Source of the DNA: an uncultured Carboxylicivirga sp.
GTDB taxonomy: Bacteria; Bacteroidota; Bacteroidia; Bacteroidales; Marinilabiliaceae
Length of the DNA stretch: 64,000 nucleotides
Assembly (NCBI RefSeq): GCF_963674565.1
Contig: NZ_OY771430.1
Coordinates: 2,914,001 to 2,978,000, forward strand
Reading direction: 5' to 3'
Each line of letters begins with the position of its first letter. Position 1 is the first letter of the stretch. Made by a program: the position numbers and the translations under genes. The notes beneath the pieces are model-generated. The model searched no databases. It saw only the letters and a program-made list of their open reading frames with translations, and had not been told where the DNA came from. This document shows positions 48,897 through 58,688 of the stretch, one piece after another.

Positions 48897-49832
48897 ATGT
48901 TTCTATTCGATTCAATCTCATGGCAGGCAGGACTAATGTGGTTTGCTGTTGTAGCAGGTTTAATGCTTATCAATGAAGTAACAAGATCAAGTAAAGTACT
49001 ATCTTATCTATTTTACATTGCTTTACCCATTGCTCTTACAATTTTCATATGGCCCCAAACAGCCGGTGCTAATTCGAGCACAGGTACATGGTTTCATTGG
49101 GTTAAAGTATATTCATCACTAGCTGGTGTTTTAGGTTTTATGTATCTGCGTTACAACGAAAACGCATCTAAAAACAAGTATTTATTACTTTTCCCACCGA
49201 TTATTCTTTCAGTTAATATACTAGAAGCCGTTATTCGCGATTTTGAAGTCTATGCCCTGTTTAGTGGAGACAATTTTGGCACTGAAATTAATAATATTGT
49301 TATGCAAGGTGGATCATGGAATATTATGAATGGTATTGCCGGAATTCTAAATATTCTTGCTATTTCTGGTTGGATGGGAATATTTATAACAAAAGGTAAA
49401 AAATATAAGGACATGATTTGGCCTGATATGTTATGGTGGTGGATTATATCTTACGACATCTGGAATTTTGCCTATGTATACAATTGCGTATCAGATCATG
49501 CCTATTATGCTGGTGCTGGTTTACTAATTTCTTGTACCATACCAGCATTCTTAATGGGGAAAGGAGCATGGTTACAACATCGTGCACAAACATTAGCTAT
49601 TTGGATGATGTTCACAATGAGTTTTCCGGCTTTTTCTGACAGCTCCGTTTTTGCAGTCAAATCATCACACAGCACGACTGCTTTATGGGCAGTTAGCTTC
49701 CTGGCCTTATTAAGCAATGTTTTACTAATTGTTTTTCATATCTATAAAGTAGTGAAGCACAAACGCAATCCATTCAAACAGGAAATTTACACTGATGAAT
49801 TAGCATACAAGAAATTACTGTTGAAAAAATAA
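48897..49832 (+). CDS. DUF5692 multi-pass membrane protein
   Basis: The 311-residue protein has about eight to nine hydrophobic segments (starting MFLFDSISWQAGLMWFAVVA) and conserved Trp/Gly/Tyr stretches between them, such as TGTWFHWVKVYSSLAG, MQGGSWNIMNGIAGILNI and WDMLWWWIISYDIWNF-like region around residues 180-200. This is the DUF5692 family; no function is known. The C-terminus is cytoplasmic and basic (KHKRNPFK). Downstream of a Crp-family regulator, with its own promoter and operator, so expression is probably condition-dependent. A strong terminator follows. Confidence 0.83.
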   Translation: MFLFDSISWQAGLMWFAVVAGLMLINEVTRSSKVLSYLFYIALPIALTIFIWPQTAGANSSTGTWFHWVKVYSSLAGVLGFMYLRYNENASKNKYLLLFPPIILSVNILEAVIRDFEVYALFSGDNFGTEINNIVMQGGSWNIMNGIAGILNILAISGWMGIFITKGKKYKDMIWPDMLWWWIISYDIWNFAYVYNCVSDHAYYAGAGLLISCTIPAFLMGKGAWLQHRAQTLAIWMMFTMSFPAFSDSSVFAVKSSHSTTALWAVSFLALLSNVLLIVFHIYKVVKHKRNPFKQEIYTDELAYKKLLLKK

Positions 49833-49843
49833 ATGTATCAGAA

Positions 49844-49920
49844 TCCGCTAATGCAGCTTGTTTAGTCTAGTATTATTGATTAATTCGATTAGCAAGACAA
49901 GCTGCATTAGTGGATTTTTT
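49844..49920 (+). terminator. Long-stem terminator after DUF5692
   Basis: Arms 49844-49861 and 49897-49914 pair over 18 bases with a single G-U, followed by TTTTTT. The loop is 35 bases. It also ends the convergent subtilase gene, whose stop is at 49919. Confidence 0.85.
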
Positions 49921-52687
49921 ATTGAAGTAAAACCTTATAAAAATACATTTGACCTCCTAACTGAAGCCTTAAAATCACAACCTGTTTTTTCCGGTTGCCA
50001 ATATTAAATGAAGCCCTTCCTTCTAATAAATTTCCGTTTCCTTCTTCAATCTTTCGGCCTAAAAGATCATAAACCGACCAGTTAAAATTTGTTGTGTTTA
50101 CATCAATTGAATTCAACTCAATCATATTATTATAAATACGAATCTTTGGTTTATCTTCATTGTAAACAATGTCTGTAACAATATCAGCAACCAGATTTAT
50201 ATTATCGATAGCAGCCCCCATACCCCTTTGGTAATAATCATCGTAATAAAATGCTATCTGAATATTAGATTTCGCAAATTCAGGTGGAAGCGGCAGTTCA
50301 TAAGATTTCCATTTAGAGCTTTGCCCTAATTCTGCTATCGTAGTCCAGCTTTCATCTCCAGTCTGCCTGCATAAAATAAACAGATCATCTATTACTCCGT
50401 ATGACTCTGTCATCAAAATATAATCAAATGACAGTCTTATATTTTCCACATTAGACAAGTCTACAGGAGGTGATATGGCTTTATCAGTAACATGAATACT
50501 ACCAGACATTATTCCGGAATCAATCCATAAAAATGGAGTTTCATTTTCTTCAAACCGCAAGTAATAAGATGTCAACGAATCTCTGTTGCCCCATCGCCAT
50601 CCTGTTTTATCTTCCTTGATTAGCCATCCATCCTTTCCTTCATCAAAGGTTGTTAAAAAAGGAATATGTTCTTCCCCTGAAATTGAGACAATGATTGTAT
50701 TAGTAGGAAGACTTTCCTTTATCGTTTCTTTTAAATAATTAGCAGTAATAAAGAATTGATAATCTGCCCCTTCTTGTATATCACTAATGATAAAACAAGT
50801 ATCATCACATTGGTTGAAATTTTGATAATTCACATAGATATTATAATCAACTGGCTTGTTATCCGGAGCATTCCAGGTAAGTATCACTGTTCCGTCTTCC
50901 AATCGATAACCCAGATTTTTGGGAGGTTGCATTCCACTATCTACCAATTGACCATCACAAATTAAACTAAATGACTGATTGGATCCTTCCAAAATTTTTG
51001 CTCCATTCACCTTTATCTGATAGACTCCTGATAAAGGATTATTTAAAACTATTTGTTCAACATTATCAAGATAGTTAACACCATGAATAGCTGCTCCATC
51101 AGGATTTAATGGGTCCAGAATCCAAGGATAATAAATATTGCCCTGATCGTCTTCAAGAGTTACATCCAAATCATTAACCAAATTGGGAGTAACATTTTCC
51201 TCTAACTGGTTATCAACGGGACCAGGAAGATCTGTCCAGCAAAGAGTAATTTTTAATTGTTCAGTATTTTCTCCAACTTCAATCTGATAAGTATTAGACT
51301 CATCACTTATTACCAAACCCTCAGTGATCATTTCACCACCAGAATCAACATTCTTTTTTAATAAGCTGGCTGCCTTAAATGCATTTATCAATCCATAGCC
51401 ATATTTGTAATCCGGACCATCACTCTCACCACATTCATCTGCAGTTTGAATTAGTAACCCCTTAACAGTGGATGACCTTAGGTTTATTTCTGGTTGTAAT
51501 TGTTGTTGCAATTGCAGTAATAAAGCGATAGCTCCTGATGCATTGGCTGCCGACATCGAAGTTCCGGAATATGATATATAATCCGATTCACCACTTGCAA
51601 TACAGGAATAAACACCAGAACCATTAGCCACAACATCGGGTTTAATTCTCCCATCAGATGTTGGTCCCCACGAACTATATAATTCAATCTCAACCGACTC
51701 CGCATCCGAATAACCATTGGGTAAATCATTTACCGCACCAACAACAAGTGAGTTCTTTGAAACAGCCATTGAACTAATCGTTTGATATCCCGACTCTCCT
51801 CCATCAATAGCATGAGCATCGTTCACTTTCACCCAGCCTTCATTCCAGTCATAATGAGTAATTGGTTGCTCTGAAGGCCCCTCACCTCTATCATTACCCG
51901 CTGATTTTACAATAAGAAAGTTTGGCGCATTGTATGTGATATAATCTAAATCCCAACAAATGGAATCGTAATAACCAAAATCAACGTCCTTTTCCTGATC
52001 CAAAGAAACATCACCGTACCAAAACCAATATTCGTTTGATGCATTATAGCTCCACCCGCAAATTTTTCCATATGAATGATTTGACAACAATAAATTCTCA
52101 GATGCCGCTACTGCCATTTCTGAAATACTATTATTAAAATCATAAGCTAATATTTTGGCATCTGACGCAATTCCCTTACTAAGTGGATCAACTCCATCTG
52201 CTATAATTGTTCCAGCTACATGCGTTGAATGGTTCAAAAAAAATGAAGGATTATCTCTTTGCCAGATTTTTTCTGGGTTCATTACAAACTCCTGATGTTC
52301 CTGATAAACCTTTCCGCCATCCCATAAACCAACCTCAATCAGATTACCATTTAATGAAAACTCAGAATCCACATCAGGCCATAACAGATTAGCAGAAACA
52401 GTATGTGAAGCATTAATATTATCAGTAATGAAAAAGAAAGGTTTGCCATTGATAAAATATTGAAGAATGATAACTCCACCATTGCGGGTTGGCTGAATCA
52501 TGTTTAATCCATACTTTTTAGCCAGTATTTGGGCTCTATTATTTTGCTCTACAAACCTATTTGATTTCTCTGATGCAAATTTTTCGAGTTTATTTTTTTG
52601 TGTAACACTCAATCCTACAGCATCATTTTGTGCATGACAAACACCATACATAATGCAAATAGCGATTATAAGAAAAGATAATTTCAT
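49919..52687 (-). CDS. Type IX-secreted subtilisin-like serine protease (S8)
   Basis: Signal peptide (about 19 residues), then an S8 domain with the triad Asp123 (EVGLWDGGK), His156 (NHSTHVAGT) and Ser377 (YSGTSMSAA); Asn265 in SAGND is the oxyanion residue. A pro-region of about 110 residues precedes it. Past residue 450 come a beta-sandwich P-like domain, a fibronectin type III-like segment (NLGYRLEDGTVILTWNAPD), a jellyroll domain and, at the end, the type A T9SS C-terminal sorting domain (YDLLGRKIEEG, ending YFYKVLLQ). It is therefore exported and attached to, or released from, the cell surface. The two following genes are transcribed in the same direction. Confidence 0.93.
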   Translation of the reverse strand: MKLSFLIIAICIMYGVCHAQNDAVGLSVTQKNKLEKFASEKSNRFVEQNNRAQILAKKYGLNMIQPTRNGGVIILQYFINGKPFFFITDNINASHTVSANLLWPDVDSEFSLNGNLIEVGLWDGGKVYQEHQEFVMNPEKIWQRDNPSFFLNHSTHVAGTIIADGVDPLSKGIASDAKILAYDFNNSISEMAVAASENLLLSNHSYGKICGWSYNASNEYWFWYGDVSLDQEKDVDFGYYDSICWDLDYITYNAPNFLIVKSAGNDRGEGPSEQPITHYDWNEGWVKVNDAHAIDGGESGYQTISSMAVSKNSLVVGAVNDLPNGYSDAESVEIELYSSWGPTSDGRIKPDVVANGSGVYSCIASGESDYISYSGTSMSAANASGAIALLLQLQQQLQPEINLRSSTVKGLLIQTADECGESDGPDYKYGYGLINAFKAASLLKKNVDSGGEMITEGLVISDESNTYQIEVGENTEQLKITLCWTDLPGPVDNQLEENVTPNLVNDLDVTLEDDQGNIYYPWILDPLNPDGAAIHGVNYLDNVEQIVLNNPLSGVYQIKVNGAKILEGSNQSFSLICDGQLVDSGMQPPKNLGYRLEDGTVILTWNAPDNKPVDYNIYVNYQNFNQCDDTCFIISDIQEGADYQFFITANYLKETIKESLPTNTIIVSISGEEHIPFLTTFDEGKDGWLIKEDKTGWRWGNRDSLTSYYLRFEENETPFLWIDSGIMSGSIHVTDKAISPPVDLSNVENIRLSFDYILMTESYGVIDDLFILCRQTGDESWTTIAELGQSSKWKSYELPLPPEFAKSNIQIAFYYDDYYQRGMGAAIDNINLVADIVTDIVYNEDKPKIRIYNNMIELNSIDVNTTNFNWSVYDLLGRKIEEGNGNLLEGRASFNIGNRKKQVVILRLQLGGQMYFYKVLLQ

Positions 52688-52763
52688 AATAACTTAAAAA
52701 TACCAGCCATTATATAATGGCTGGTTAAAAGTATGATTACTGTGATCAAGGCTGGTTTGGTAA

Positions 52764-53909
52764 TCAACGTACCCAAACTATATTACTATCTTCATGTACA
52801 TATTCCAATACCTGATTACAATCGTCAGCAAATTGAGCAAACCCTCCAACATTATCGTACTTCGCCCACTTATGATCCGATCTGATGGTAAATGATGGAG
52901 CCTCTCCATAACCCATATCTACACCAAAATCAAAAAGATCCAAAACACTAAACACGGCTAATGGTTCTGAACTATATTCTCCATTCCACACAAGAAATCC
53001 GATCTTAACATCCTTCCAAAAATCTTCTCTTTTATAGTTAAATGCAGTATAATCGGCATATTTATTATTTAGATCATCTTCAATGAAGGTTGGTCCTATA
53101 ATGGATTTAAAACCATTTAAATATTCCAACTTATTTACATTTACAGTTCCTGTTTTATCATTGGCTGCAGAAATACAACCTGCTGCACAATTCAAATAGC
53201 TATACTGCCAATTAGAAAAGAAATTAACCAAATTTTGATATCCTTTTGCTGTGCAGTGGTCAATTATACCGCTGTAACCACCTTTCATCATCAAATTTTG
53301 ATAGATTGCCATGTTCTCCCTTGGAGAATCGATTGTTTTTTCACTACCATCAGGACGAATACCAAATAATCGGCCACAGAAATCTACTTGCAAAGAACTT
53401 TCTACCACTTCTGACAAACCCAACAAAGCCTCTTCAAAAGCCTGGTCCAATACACTTTGAGGTGCCCTAAAGATACTTGTCCTGCCAAAATCAACTTCCA
53501 TTGGACCATAAACGTTTCCATCATCAGCAGGCGTGGAGTGTTCGGTCCCTAATAAATCTGCAAATAAATTAGGTATAATCTCACCCTCTTCAGGATCAAT
53601 TACACATACATACTGAAGAAGTTCTTCACCAACTTCATAGGTATATGGTTCACCATTAATGTATGCCAATGGTTGAACAAATCCTGATCTATAAATTGGT
53701 GCTCCATCTTCATTTCGTAAAATGAAATATAAATCACCATACAAAGTACCTAAATCAGTAGATCCTTTATTACCTCTCTGACCATATTCCGGACCAACAT
53801 CAGATGGGCGATCACCCTCCAGACTATTCATTCCTTCTCCCCACTTTTCGCAACCAACAAAAGCAGCAGCAAGAAACATTAACCAAATAATAAATCCCGT
53901 TTTCTTCAT
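52764..53909 (-). CDS. Lipoprotein of unknown function
   Basis: The start at 53909 gives MKKTGFIIWLMFLAAAFVGC with a lipobox. The mature part has no domain that I recognise. Visible features: EDGAPIYRSGFVQPLAYING, an acidic GEEL..., the motif GPMEVDFGRTSIFRAPQSVL, later a Cys pair in LNCAAGCISAAND, and a Trp-rich C-terminus. It looks like a secreted beta-rich protein with an N-terminal Gly-rich linker. The gene lies 76 bases upstream of the subtilase and probably shares its transcript. Confidence 0.7.
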   Translation of the reverse strand: MKKTGFIIWLMFLAAAFVGCEKWGEGMNSLEGDRPSDVGPEYGQRGNKGSTDLGTLYGDLYFILRNEDGAPIYRSGFVQPLAYINGEPYTYEVGEELLQYVCVIDPEEGEIIPNLFADLLGTEHSTPADDGNVYGPMEVDFGRTSIFRAPQSVLDQAFEEALLGLSEVVESSLQVDFCGRLFGIRPDGSEKTIDSPRENMAIYQNLMMKGGYSGIIDHCTAKGYQNLVNFFSNWQYSYLNCAAGCISAANDKTGTVNVNKLEYLNGFKSIIGPTFIEDDLNNKYADYTAFNYKREDFWKDVKIGFLVWNGEYSSEPLAVFSVLDLFDFGVDMGYGEAPSFTIRSDHKWAKYDNVGGFAQFADDCNQVLEYVHEDSNIVWVR

Positions 53910-54096
53910 GACCAACAAATTTAAATTAGCAAGATGTATTAGTTTATTCTATTTATCTTAATTACTATTGATTGAATTACAAACAGCAATCATCTAAAAT
54001 TGAAGTAAACCGTAATTATCTATAAATTTAATTGGTACTTGAATAGTCTTCAATACGCAGTAAATTGAAACAGACTAAGTATTTTGTTGATTATAA

Positions 54097-54774
54097 CTAC
54101 CCAATAAGTGCAGATTCACATTTAATTCTTTTACACCCAACACAAAATTTTTCACCCGGAGAGTCCAGGATACCCTCCCTGCAAGCATACCGTAATAATC
54201 CGATGTAGTTTTTAGTTCCGAACTTATACATTATATTTTTTCGGTGAGTTCTAACAGTTGCTTCACTAATATTGAGTTTCTCGGCAATTTCTCTTGATCT
54301 TTTCATACAAACCAATTCTACCAAAACATCCTTCTCTCGTTCGGTTAATAAAGGTTTTGTATTTTTTTGATGAAGCTTTTTAGTTAATAATTCAGTAATT
54401 GGGCCACAAAAATATTTAAATCCATTATTAACCTTATTAATTGCTTCAAACAAACTATCCTTACAACAGGTCTTTAAAACAAATGCATCCAGCCCTTCAC
54501 TAAGTAACAATTCAACAAACTCATTATCTATCAAATACCCTAATAAAATCACTTTGCCTTCTTTGTTTTTCAACAATCTCACACTACTAAGTGTCTTAGC
54601 ATCCGGATAGGTTCCTTCTAATAAATAAATTGGATCGTGCCCATAAACCCATGTGTTTATTTTACTTTGATGAAAAACCTTAGAAACCCTTAAGTCCTTT
54701 TTTGCATTTATAAGAGCATATAATGCATCACCCCACATCTGATGGGTGTAAATGATGGAAACATTAAGAGGCAT
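54097..54774 (-). CDS. LuxR-type regulator with non-canonical receiver and Cys tail
   Basis: The ATG at 54774 gives a 225-residue protein. Its CheY-like domain has Glu53 (PIYLLEGTYPD) where the phosphoacceptor Asp should be, a change that mimics a phosphorylated receiver; the Lys in DAFVLKTCC is present. The LuxR helix-turn-helix (LTEREKDVLVELVCMKRSRE, IAEKLNISEATVRTHRKNI) is intact. The last 20 residues contain FCVGCKRIKCESALIG with three Cys, unusual for the family and possibly metal-binding or redox-active. It is divergent from the lipoprotein at 55076 and precedes the 52764 lipoprotein. Confidence 0.87.
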   Translation of the reverse strand: MPLNVSIIYTHQMWGDALYALINAKKDLRVSKVFHQSKINTWVYGHDPIYLLEGTYPDAKTLSSVRLLKNKEGKVILLGYLIDNEFVELLLSEGLDAFVLKTCCKDSLFEAINKVNNGFKYFCGPITELLTKKLHQKNTKPLLTEREKDVLVELVCMKRSREIAEKLNISEATVRTHRKNIMYKFGTKNYIGLLRYACREGILDSPGEKFCVGCKRIKCESALIG

Positions 54775-54844
54775 AATTAAAAAGTTTATTCTTTTCAAAT
54801 TACCAACAATATTTTAAAAAATCCAGCTTAACAACTTTTTAATC

Positions 54845-54869
54845 AGTATTTATATGAATTATGAATACT
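54845..54869. promoter_or_regulatory. Inverted repeat between the divergent genes
   Basis: AGTATTTAT (54845-54853) and ATGAATACT (54861-54869) match at eight of nine positions as a dyad. A site for the LuxR regulator is possible; the region is AT-rich so chance cannot be excluded. Confidence 0.3.
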
Positions 54870-55075
54870 ATTTAAGAAATTACAATACTTAAATTGACAT
54901 TTTTAAAATTCCATCTTAAATTGGCTCTTAATTATTAACAATATCATATTTAACAATTAAGCACTATACATATGATTATGTATACATTATAAATTTTCCG
55001 CATTCTACTATTTTAGATGAGAAATCATGTTTTAATTTTTAGTACTTGCATTTATTAACTAAATCTAAATAAATC

Positions 55076-55837
55076 ATGAAAAAAATTCTTTATCTGCTGC
55101 TTATTGGCTTTATTCTATTCTTATCATCATGCTCCGAAGAATTAGAACAAGCTGAAACACCGGGTAATATTCCGGGCATGGGTAACACTCCTGGTTCAAT
55201 CGAGGTTATGGGTCAGATTACTTTACCTGACGGTGTAGTGATAGATGGTGATATTAAAGGTAGCTCAGAATTTACAACCTCAGCCTCCGCAATTCTAAAG
55301 AGCGAAGGAGGCGGAGATGACCATGAAGAAGGGGGAGGTTGTGATCATGGATCAGAACATCAACCCGGACAGGAAGGAAGATGCGAACATGGAAGCGGCG
55401 GACAATGGGTAGCCGTAGATCTTACCATTGTTAACACCACCGATCTGGAGAAAGAAATCATTTTACCGGCCGGTTGCGTATTTGAATGTCAGGAAGATGG
55501 TTATCAGCATGGAATCCTTATCCAGGAAATATTCATCAAAATTATGGGTCGGGGAGCTATTAATATCAAGCTTAACTTATATTGTCTTAATAGAGGAAAA
55601 GATGGCAGTAATGCTACCCTGACTTATCAGTTACGTGGGATTGCATCATCAAAGAATATGGGCCATCTGACAACTAAATTAGAAGGAAAGAAAATAGATG
55701 TTATTTACTTTAGAGATACTCCAGAAGAATACCAAAATTTAATATCTGAATTACAAAAACTTGTTTGGGCTATTACTAACGATAATGGTATTGATGAACA
55801 TGGCTGGAATTTTATCGACTCTATTCCAGACTTATAA
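55076..55837 (+). CDS. His/Gly/Cys-rich lipoprotein of unknown function
   Basis: MKKILYLLLIGFILFLSSC is a lipoprotein signal. Residues about 75-115 form a low-complexity stretch (GGGDDHEEGGGCDHGSEHQ, then GRCEHGSGGQW) with the repeated element C-D/E-HGS, which could bind metal. The second half is a beta-sandwich-like domain: VDLTIVNTTDLEKEIILPAG, ECQEDGYQHGILIQ and LNLYCLNRGKDGS, typical of secreted carbohydrate- or surface-associated proteins, but I cannot name it. It is divergent from a LuxR regulator and may be under its control. Confidence 0.7.
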   Translation: MKKILYLLLIGFILFLSSCSEELEQAETPGNIPGMGNTPGSIEVMGQITLPDGVVIDGDIKGSSEFTTSASAILKSEGGGDDHEEGGGCDHGSEHQPGQEGRCEHGSGGQWVAVDLTIVNTTDLEKEIILPAGCVFECQEDGYQHGILIQEIFIKIMGRGAINIKLNLYCLNRGKDGSNATLTYQLRGIASSKNMGHLTTKLEGKKIDVIYFRDTPEEYQNLISELQKLVWAITNDNGIDEHGWNFIDSIPDL

Positions 55838-55862
55838 ATATTAACAAACACTAATTTCATGT

Positions 55863-55896
55863 GAGGTGCTTTTTTTTTAATTAGCGCCTCTTTTTT
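55863..55896 (+). terminator. Intrinsic terminator
   Basis: GAGGTGC and GCGCCTC pair over 7 bases with one G-U and are followed by TTTTTTG. It ends the 55076 gene; recG begins 54 bases on. Confidence 0.7.
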
Positions 55897-55949
55897 GTAC
55901 TTCTTAGTGATATAAAAATAAATGCTCGGTTTTTTATTATTTTTGCTGC

Positions 55950-58049
55950 ATGTCAGAATTGGCGGCGCTAAATATCACATATCTTCCGGGAGTTGGTCCA
56001 AAGAAAGCAGAGCTTTTACAAAAGGAGCTTAAGGTTGCTTCATATGAGGATCTGTTATACTATTTCCCATATAAATATGTTGACAGAAGTAAGTTTTATT
56101 CCATTCGGGATATTAATTCCAAGTTAGCCTATATCCAGGTTAAAGGCCGTTTTACCTCTTTAAAAACAGTTGGAACAGGCCGACAGAGTCGTTTAACAGC
56201 CATGTTTTCTGATGGAACCGGTGTTATTGAGTTGGTATGGTTTAAAGGACAGAAGTATGTAAAAGAAAACATCAACCCAAATGCCGAATATATCATTTTT
56301 GGAAAGCCTACTGCCTTTAACGGACAAATAAACATTGTGCATCCCGAGATGGATAAAGTTGAAAACGGTCAGTATAAAATTGCAGCAGCTTTGCAGGGAT
56401 TTTATAATACAACCGAAAAAATGAAGAAAGGCTTTTTAAATTCGAAAGCCATTCAAAAGCTTCAGCAAAATATCTTTTTATCCTTTCAAGGTAAAATACC
56501 TGAGACATTACCAGCATTTCTAATTCAAAAATATAAGCTACTAAATTTACACGAGAGCCTTAAAATTGTTCATTTTCCATCCAATACCCAAATATTAGAA
56601 AAGGCTCAATTCAGGCTTAAATTTGAGGAGTTGTTTTATATCCAGCTGAATATTCTGAAACAACGAAACCAACGCGGTAAAAACATTATTGGTCATAACT
56701 TTTCCAGAGTTGGAGATTACCTGCATTCTTTTTACGAACAGAAACTACCATTTGAACTCACGAATGCACAAAAACGTGTCATCAAAGAAATACGACGCGA
56801 TATGGGTTCCGGAAAGCAAATGAACCGGCTACTTCAAGGCGATGTTGGTTCAGGTAAAACATTGGTTGCTCTAATGGTCATGCTAATTGCTTTAGACAAT
56901 AATTTTCAGGCATGCCTGATGGCTCCTACCGAAATACTGGCAACACAACATTTCGAAACCATTTCGGAAATGCTTGAAGGTTTAAACGTGACTTGCGCTC
57001 TTTTAACAGGATCGACAAAAAAGAAAGAACGAAACCGCATTGATGCAGAACTCACATCCGGGGAATTGCAAATTTTAATTGGTACGCATGCTCTTCTGGA
57101 AGATAAAGTAACTTTTAATAACCTGGGTTTGGTGGTGATTGATGAGCAGCATCGATTTGGTGTTGCTCAACGCGCCAAACTTTGGAAAAAGAACCATCAG
57201 CCACCTCATATACTGGTCATGACAGCAACCCCAATTCCCAGAACGCTTGCCATGACTATTTATGGTGACCTGGATGTCTCTGTTATTGATGAGCTACCAC
57301 CAGGCAGAAAGCCAATTGAAACTGCTCATTACTTCCATAACAGAAGAAATAACCTGAATAAATTTATAAAAGGCGAGCTCGATAAAGGCCGACAGGTATA
57401 TGTTGTCTACCCCTTAATTGAAGAATCTGAAAAAATGGATTTTAAAAACCTTGCAGAAGGTTATGAATACATGCAACGGATTTTTACCGACTATAAGGTA
57501 AGCATGGTACATGGGAAGATGAAGCCTGCAGAGAAAGATGAAGCCATGCAATTGTTTTCTTCAGGTCAATCTCAGATTTTGGTTTCCACAACCGTTATTG
57601 AAGTAGGAGTAAATGTACCCAATGCTTCCGTTATGGTGATTGAAAGTGCTGAAAGATTTGGTCTTTCACAACTACACCAGTTAAGAGGAAGAGTGGGTCG
57701 CGGAGCTGAACAAAGTTTTTGTATTTTAATGACCAGCTATAAGCTATCGGAAGATACGCGCAAAAGGATGGACATTATGACCCGTTCAACAGATGGTTTT
57801 GAAATAGCAGAAGCAGATTTAAAACTACGGGGACCAGGTGATTTAGAAGGTACTCAGCAATCAGGCCTACCTTTTTCTTTAAAAATTGCCAACCTTGGTA
57901 AAGATGGTCAGATACTTCAATTCGCCCGTCAGGTTGCCGAAGCAATTTTAAATGAAGATCCATATCTTGAAAAGGAAGAACATGGTATTCTTAACAGACA
58001 GTTAACCAAGTTATCAAGAGAAAAATTGAATTGGAGTTTAATTAGCTAA
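55950..58049 (+). CDS. recG: ATP-dependent DNA helicase RecG
   Basis: Domains in order: wedge OB-fold (residues about 60-150), helicase with Walker A GDVGSGKT, motif II DEQH, TATPIPRTLAM, then motifs VSTTVIEVGVNVPNAS and RVGRG with the TRG-like tail (DIMTRSTDGFEIAEADLKLR). It regresses replication forks and resolves branched DNA. The 699-residue length is complete. The promoter TTATTTTTG lies close before the ATG at 55950. Confidence 0.97.
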   Translation: MSELAALNITYLPGVGPKKAELLQKELKVASYEDLLYYFPYKYVDRSKFYSIRDINSKLAYIQVKGRFTSLKTVGTGRQSRLTAMFSDGTGVIELVWFKGQKYVKENINPNAEYIIFGKPTAFNGQINIVHPEMDKVENGQYKIAAALQGFYNTTEKMKKGFLNSKAIQKLQQNIFLSFQGKIPETLPAFLIQKYKLLNLHESLKIVHFPSNTQILEKAQFRLKFEELFYIQLNILKQRNQRGKNIIGHNFSRVGDYLHSFYEQKLPFELTNAQKRVIKEIRRDMGSGKQMNRLLQGDVGSGKTLVALMVMLIALDNNFQACLMAPTEILATQHFETISEMLEGLNVTCALLTGSTKKKERNRIDAELTSGELQILIGTHALLEDKVTFNNLGLVVIDEQHRFGVAQRAKLWKKNHQPPHILVMTATPIPRTLAMTIYGDLDVSVIDELPPGRKPIETAHYFHNRRNNLNKFIKGELDKGRQVYVVYPLIEESEKMDFKNLAEGYEYMQRIFTDYKVSMVHGKMKPAEKDEAMQLFSSGQSQILVSTTVIEVGVNVPNASVMVIESAERFGLSQLHQLRGRVGRGAEQSFCILMTSYKLSEDTRKRMDIMTRSTDGFEIAEADLKLRGPGDLEGTQQSGLPFSLKIANLGKDGQILQFARQVAEAILNEDPYLEKEEHGILNRQLTKLSREKLNWSLIS

Positions 58050-58260
58050 TTTTTTCTTTATTTAATTAGAGATTTTTTTCTTTATAATACAAAGAACACC
58101 AATAAGTTAAACACTTTCCGCCTATACTATTCTATCTTATAGCTATTTAACTGTAAGTAAATAGCCTTATTTTTATTCATTCTAAATACAAATACCTTAA
58201 CTGATTTAAAAGAAAACCTTTACATTATTACATTTGTGGCGCTACGAATTCAGGGTTATC
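58050..58260. other. Gap between recG and the rnf operon
   Basis: About 210 AT-rich bases with no reading frame. It must hold the rnf promoter, of which I find no clear TAnnTTTG. Confidence 0.5.
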
Positions 58261-58686
58261 ATGTCAGAATTGGATTACATAGAACACGAAGGAATTGTTG
58301 AAGAAGCTAATCATCAACACATTAAGGTTCGAATAGTTAATGAAAGCGCCTGCGCTTCCTGTCATGCTAAAGGTGCATGCACCACAGCTGATCTTCAGGA
58401 TAAACTAATCGATGTTTATCAAACTATAAGTAATATATCAGTAGGTCAAAAGGTAATGTTACTAGGCAAGAAATCGCTTGCTCCTAAAGCAGTTTTGCTG
58501 GCCTACGTATTTCCTCTTGTTCTGATTTTAGCCACCTTAATAATCGTTTTTTATGCTACCAATAACGAATTGATAGCTGGCATTTTTTCACTCCTGATAT
58601 TGGTTCCTTATTTTACAATTATCTATTTTATGAGGAACAAACTTGAACGAACATTTTCATTTACAATAAAACATCAAATCAACTAG
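58261..58686 (+). CDS. rseC: RseC/MucC-family membrane protein
   Basis: The 141-residue protein begins MSELDYIEHEGIVEEANHQH and has the paired Cys motif CASCHAKGACTTAD of RseC, then two TM helices (LLAYVFPLVLILATLIIVF and AGIFSLLILVPYFTIIYF). RseC-type proteins accompany rnf genes and take part in reduction of Fe-S proteins such as SoxR. The ATG at 58261 is chosen over an upstream in-frame codon at 58234. RnfB starts two bases after its stop. Confidence 0.9.
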   Translation: MSELDYIEHEGIVEEANHQHIKVRIVNESACASCHAKGACTTADLQDKLIDVYQTISNISVGQKVMLLGKKSLAPKAVLLAYVFPLVLILATLIIVFYATNNELIAGIFSLLILVPYFTIIYFMRNKLERTFSFTIKHQIN

Positions 58687-58688
58687 AT

